Positions 18,712 to 21,484 of a DNA stretch of 21,484 nt are shown here, in pieces; position 1 is the first letter of the stretch, and each line of letters starts with the position of its first letter. The DNA comes from Nemertoderma westbladi. Lineage: Eukaryota > Xenacoelomorpha > Nemertodermatida > Nemertodermatidae. The stretch lies in assembly GCA_032718475.1 (NCBI GenBank), contig JAUCBJ010005903.1, forward strand, positions 1 through 21,484. The letters run 5' to 3'. The position numbers and the translations under genes are program-made. Under the pieces are notes generated by a model that was not told the origin of the DNA, searched no databases, and saw nothing but the letters and a program-made list of their open reading frames with translations.

Positions 18712-19170
18712 TTATAGAAATATAATCAATGCAGTACTCGTCTTCATTATAAGCCTCTTTGTGTTCGACCTGTTTTGTATTAAAATATATTTATTAAACG
18801 CAGGTTGACGTTCTTTATAATAATAATACCTAGGGATGCCAGCTTCCAGACTTTCAATCTTTACTGCCGCGCAAACCCCACAGAGGAAGTTTTGGTTTGA
18901 GAGATCAAGCCCATCGGCAATTGGTGTTTCAATTTCGGTCCAGGAACTCTGACAATGGGAGCATTCAATCTTAGCTGTGGTCCATTCCCGTGGTTTCGGC
19001 TTCCTTTTCTTCGTCCCAATGACAGATTCTTCTGAAGACGTTCGATTCGCTTTCAGTTTATTGTTGGCGTTTGTGTTTTGAAGTTGTATTCGAGTGGACA
19101 GTCGCGCCGGTTTCGAGGTAACCATACCGACCTGTGATAAGCGTTGGTTTTGTTGAGTGCTGGTATTCAT
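18712..19170 (-). CDS. Truncated paralog of the zinc-knuckle gene N-terminus, with a CX2C pair
   Basis: A 152-codon ORF from ATG at 19170. Residues 1-54 are nearly identical to the start of the gene at 17605 (shared: QLQNTNANNKLKANRTSSEE). It then keeps a segment that the other copy lost: KIECSHC, 23 residues, then CGVC, a CX2C-X23-CX2C pattern compatible with a zinc ribbon or PHD-like fold. Beyond about residue 80 the two copies have no similarity, and this one ends in a hydrophobic tail (STALIIFL) that looks like read-through of unrelated sequence. It lies inside the candidate transposon 18447-19952. The intact cysteines suggest this copy better reflects the ancestral N-terminus. Whether it is expressed is unknown, and it is probably a fragment. 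Confidence 0.45.
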   Translation of the reverse strand: MNTSTQQNQRLSQVGMVTSKPARLSTRIQLQNTNANNKLKANRTSSEESVIGTKKRKPKPREWTTAKIECSHCQSSWTEIETPIADGLDLSNQNFLCGVCAAVKIESLEAGIPRYYYYKERQPAFNKYILIQNRSNTKRLIMKTSTALIIFL

Positions 19171-19196
19171 CTTCTCTCACCTCTTCAATGTCAGAT
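18921..19196. repeat. Duplicated block I, copy 2
   Basis: Partner of 17377-17639, offset about 1.56 kb. Contains the start of the ORF at 19170. The sequence upstream of the ATG on the sense strand, GAGGTGAGAGAAG, is shared by both copies and resembles a splice donor (GAG/GTGAGA), though this is not proven. Confidence 0.9.
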
Positions 19197-19282
19197 GTTG
19201 CAAATACTGATAACACGAATAACGGCATATGTTTCAATACTTGTCAATAGTAATATATATAATTTAGATAACTATTTTATAT

Positions 19283-19953
19283 CTGGTAGTAGGGTGGTAC
19301 CTACGGTGCGCACTACAACGGCAGTACAGCAATACGGTGTACCGTGCCAATGACTGAATGATTAGCGGTAACTATCTAAACTATTATAAGATTATTACCG
19401 GTGCCGGTACTGGGCTAATTAGGCCTAAACTATAATCACCGCAAGGGTTGCTGGGCCATGTTTAATTAGATTACATGATATGGCATGTCTGCAGTGTATG
19501 GTACCGCAGTACTGGCTGACCAGTATTACAGTATTGACTGATTGCAGGATTCTCGATTCAGGGATTGAGTACAGCCTGACAGTACCGGTACACATGGTAC
19601 ATGCAGATTGGCAGTGTAATCTGAAATTGGCTAATGTATTGCAAAATTTTGTCAGAAACCCAGCTGATTTATCCTACAGTAATAATAACGCATTTTAAAT
19701 TTGGATAAATAAATTTATTATAACTGCAATAACAGTTACACTGATGCTGCACGAAGGCCCCACGCAAATTCTACTTGGAAAATTTTCAAACTTTTGCCAA
19801 ACAACATGTGTACCAAAGTTTGGATAGATTTCATCAAGGATTGACCGAGTTATTAACGTTTAAAATAAAATACTGAAAAAAAACGCGACAGAACGACAGG
19901 TTGATTAATGGTACCCCTACGCTAAGGCTCACTCACTTCGTGGCTCGCCCCAC
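19283..19953. repeat. Duplicated block II, copy 2
   Basis: Partner of 17720-18392. Ends at the right terminus of the candidate transposon. Includes foldback-family sequence at 19744-19953. Confidence 0.9.
19744..19953. mobile_element. TGGGGC foldback family segment, second copy
   Basis: Same structure as 18178-18392, with GCTGCACGAAGGCCCCAC at the left and TTCGTGGCTCGCCCCAC at the right. One GACAGAAC unit fewer than the other copy. Confidence 0.7.
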
Positions 19954-20010
19954 AGGTTCGTTTTAAAGCAGGTTGGTTTTCAATCCCGATTCTTTGAGAG
20001 AATGTTAATC

Positions 20011-20315
20011 CATCCGCAGTTCTCTAGTGTGCCACTAGAGGGATAAATGTCAGAAAGTGAAAACCTTTTCCCATTTTATAGCGTATAATCCCTTAAATAC
20101 GAAACTTTGTAGTCTCTGCCGCAAGATGGCGAATGTCAGAAAGTGAAAACCTCATATTTCGTTCTAGCCTAATATTTACCAACTACAGCATATAAAATAA
20201 ATATAACCCATTTTTGACAGATAACTGTCTGTATTAGTGAGGGATTGGCGCGTCTGTAGTTACCCATTGTGACCCTAGCGGGCAAAATTATAGGCACTGG
20301 AAATATCATATTTTG
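20011..20315. repeat. Three degenerate repeats with CTCF-like cores
   Basis: Copy 1 (20031-20066) is GCCACTAGAGGGATAAATGT then CAGAAAGTGAAAACCT. Copy 2 (20119-20160) is CCGCAAGATGGCGAATGTCA then GAAAGTGAAAACCTCATATT. Copy 3 (20272-20315) is ACCCTAGCGGGCAAAATTAT then AGGCACTGGAAATATCATAT. The core of copy 1, CCACTAGAGGG, fits the published CTCF consensus CCASYAGRKGG exactly; the others fit partly. Copy 1 also forms a hairpin, CTCTAGTG-TGC-CACTAGAG (20022-20040). Confidence 0.6.
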
Positions 20316-20821
20316 GTTTAAAATCTATTCGAGTTTATAAATCAACATAAATTTTTATCACGTGCTGCGCGAACGCCCCATATCGTGTAGGCCTATATTA
20401 TAGAGTAGGTTGTTTACATTTCAAACGGAAGGCTGGAATATATTTATATTTGCTCTGCGAGGAAATAGGCTGCTACGGTAACAATGTAGCTTATATTGGC
20501 TACTTAGCTGTAGGCAACATAGCATCTCGTCTATTGATTTATTTTCCAACATCCGGATACCGGATATTATCTTATGCATAGTGTTTGATGTTTCTAACAC
20601 TCACGGATTATATTCCACTCATGTGGTTCTACCGTATAAGAATTTAGAACGCCATGATATCACTCGAGTAGAAATGTAAACAAGCGACTGCTGCGTGGTT
20701 TACTAGTATTAATATTATTCATTTACAATATGCCTAACGGTAGCCATTTACAGGCATTCATAAGCAGTGAATTTTTGTTCTTTTTTAGGTCCACGTAGCG
20801 AGACCTCTAGTATTCACTCCA
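20316..20821. other. Spacer, no gene
   Basis: Unique-looking sequence. Contains a foldback-family terminal scrap, GTGCTGCGCGAACGCCCCA, at about 20362-20380, and TAGGCCTA at 20388-20395. No credible ORF. Confidence 0.5.
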
Positions 20822-20838
20822 TTGTTGTTGTTGTTGTT
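20822..20838. repeat. (TTG)n microsatellite
   Basis: Short run TTGTTGTTGTTGTTGTT, about 35 bp upstream of the tRNA-like sequence; it may be the tail of a neighbouring SINE. Confidence 0.85.
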
Positions 20839-20873
20839 AATTTCTCGTTAGATGTTGGCATTAGGGATTGATA

Positions 20874-20946
20874 CGGCCCCAGTTGCTCAGTTTGAAGAGC
20901 GTGGGACCTTTAATCTCTAGGTACAGAGTTCAATCCCCCATTCCGG
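20874..20946 (+). repeat. tRNA-Lys-like SINE head or degraded tRNA
   Basis: An A-box-like GTTGCTCAGTTTGAAGAGC (20882-20900), then an anticodon arm TGGGA-CCTTTAA-TCTCT whose loop would hold a TTT (Lys) anticodon, then a B-box-like GAGTTCAATCC (20926-20936) at normal tRNA spacing. The acceptor and T stems do not pair well, so it is not a functional tRNA. Internal RNA polymerase III promoter boxes in a broken tRNA body are the hallmark of tRNA-derived SINEs. The extent of the SINE body is not clear. Confidence 0.6.
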
Positions 20947-21253
20947 TGAATGAATTTTTGTTGTAAGATTGGTAGTAAGCCATTCAAGGAGACCTTGTTT
21001 TACTTATTTTTATCAGCTGATGTTGCGGTGTTTTCTACGCAAAGCAATATTACAGAGACAGTGACGATGTTGTTTGATTCATACCATTCATTATACTGAT
21101 ATCGGTCGGTACAACTGTATATCGTGAAATAATAACTAACAGGTAAAGTACAAAACATTACACAATCATAACAAACACTTCCACTGTCTGACTGTAGAAC
21201 ATCTGTAGTATTTATTCTAGTATCCATGACTACTGTACGGTAGGCCTACTGGG
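20947..21253. other. Spacer, no gene
   Basis: May include the body of the SINE whose head is at 20874-20946. A 75-codon minus-strand ORF (21000-21227) shows no recognised motif. TAGGCCTA at 21241-21248. Confidence 0.4.
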
Positions 21254-21419
21254 AGTCGTCAACTTTCCTTAATATATGTATTATTATCAATAGTGGTCAA
21301 GTTACAATTAACATTAAAAGTCATGAATTCGGTCTTTGTAGCATTTATATTCAATCCAACCTCCTTAGCACCCCTCTCCACTTTATTTAGTAGAAGCTGT
21401 GCATCTGCTAGCGTATTAG
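21254..21419 (-). pseudogene. Internal fragment of the 2360-3970 LINE family
   Basis: Encodes NTLADAQLLLNKVERGAKEV followed by GLNINATKTEFMTFNV, nearly identical to the segment of the LINE at about 2928-3093, just after its FADD motif. The match starts and stops abruptly and has neither LINE terminus, so it is a rearranged or deleted piece rather than a simple insertion. Some substitutions alter the end (VNCNLTTIDNN). Confidence 0.85.
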
Positions 21420-21484
21420 GGATGTTACTAAAATAGGCACACAATCAAACACAAGTATTTGGAGCAGTTGCCAATGCAGCAATT

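Larger units (their letters stand above)
18447..19952. mobile_element. Candidate 1.5-kb transposon with TGGGGC/GCCCCA ends
   Basis: Begins TGGGGCCTTCGCGCAGCACG and ends CACTTCGTGGCTCGCCCCA, the two terminal types of the foldback element at 10757-11069, here in inverted orientation. The flanking octamers are CACGTTCG (18439-18446) and CAGGTTCG (19953-19960), 7 of 8 identical, as expected of an old 8-bp target duplication. Its cargo is a C16 tract, the second copy of the zinc-knuckle gene 5' end (18712-19170) and duplicated block II. It could be an autonomous-element derivative, or an element that captured a gene piece. Confidence 0.5.

Noticed and set aside
20874-20946. Functional tRNA-Lys gene
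   Set aside because: Acceptor and T stems do not pair, and the anticodon stem has a mismatch and a G-T pair; a SINE head or pseudo-tRNA is the better reading.

Overview
This is non-coding, repeat-dominated DNA from a eukaryote, most likely an aquatic invertebrate animal. The supporting evidence is non-LTR retrotransposon (LINE) relics of a metazoan type, a DNA transposon with hAT-type termini, several satellite or minisatellite arrays, a tRNA-derived SINE-like head, AT-rich spacers and no bacterial gene organisation. The palindromic octamer TAGGCCTA occurs ten times in 21.5 kb. From memory it is frequent in echinoderm and some other marine genomes, but this does not fix the species. I see no convincing single-copy host gene.

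Layout. (1) 75-299 is a 61-bp tandem repeat. (2) 379-4502 is a nest of mobile elements. An old plus-strand LINE reverse-transcriptase ORF is split at 1509/4409 by a 2.9-kb hAT-like element (CAGGGTTG...CAACCCTG, 8-bp target duplication with one mismatch). The hAT-like element contains a 382-bp long-inverted-repeat element with a 9-bp duplication (MULE-like) and a minus-strand LINE fragment of about 1.6 kb, interrupted in frame by one stop. (3) 4503-7256 is AT-rich and without genes, but holds a diverged direct repeat about 1.27 kb apart. (4) 7257-7663 is a ten-copy 41-bp array, followed by a LINE C-terminal relic. (5) 7906-10090 is mostly blank, with an 83-bp hairpin and another LINE 3' relic. 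(6) 10120-11350 is a degenerate ~51-bp repeat invaded by foldback elements with TGGGGC-type ends. (7) 11854-14549 is a 52-bp satellite (about 51 units, some 57 bp) with higher-order duplication. (8) 15542-17605, minus strand, is a broken gene that I cannot assign to a known family. It has three zinc-knuckle-like motifs near its middle and basic stretches, and four frame changes all in the same direction. (9) 17377-19953: the 5' part of that gene and its upstream region occur twice. The second copy lies inside a 1.5-kb segment with inverted TGGGGC/GCCCCA ends and a 7/8-matching 8-bp flank, so this may be an undescribed transposon family. (10) 19954-21484 holds three degenerate copies of a repeat with CTCF-like cores, a tRNA-Lys-like SINE head and a small LINE fragment.

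The parts do not form an operon or pathway. What links them is transposition: two of the relics belong to one LINE family and two to a sister family, the TGGGGC foldback family recurs at least six times, and the zinc-knuckle gene appears to be tied to that family. The zinc-knuckle gene and its duplicated 5' region are the best candidate for something new.
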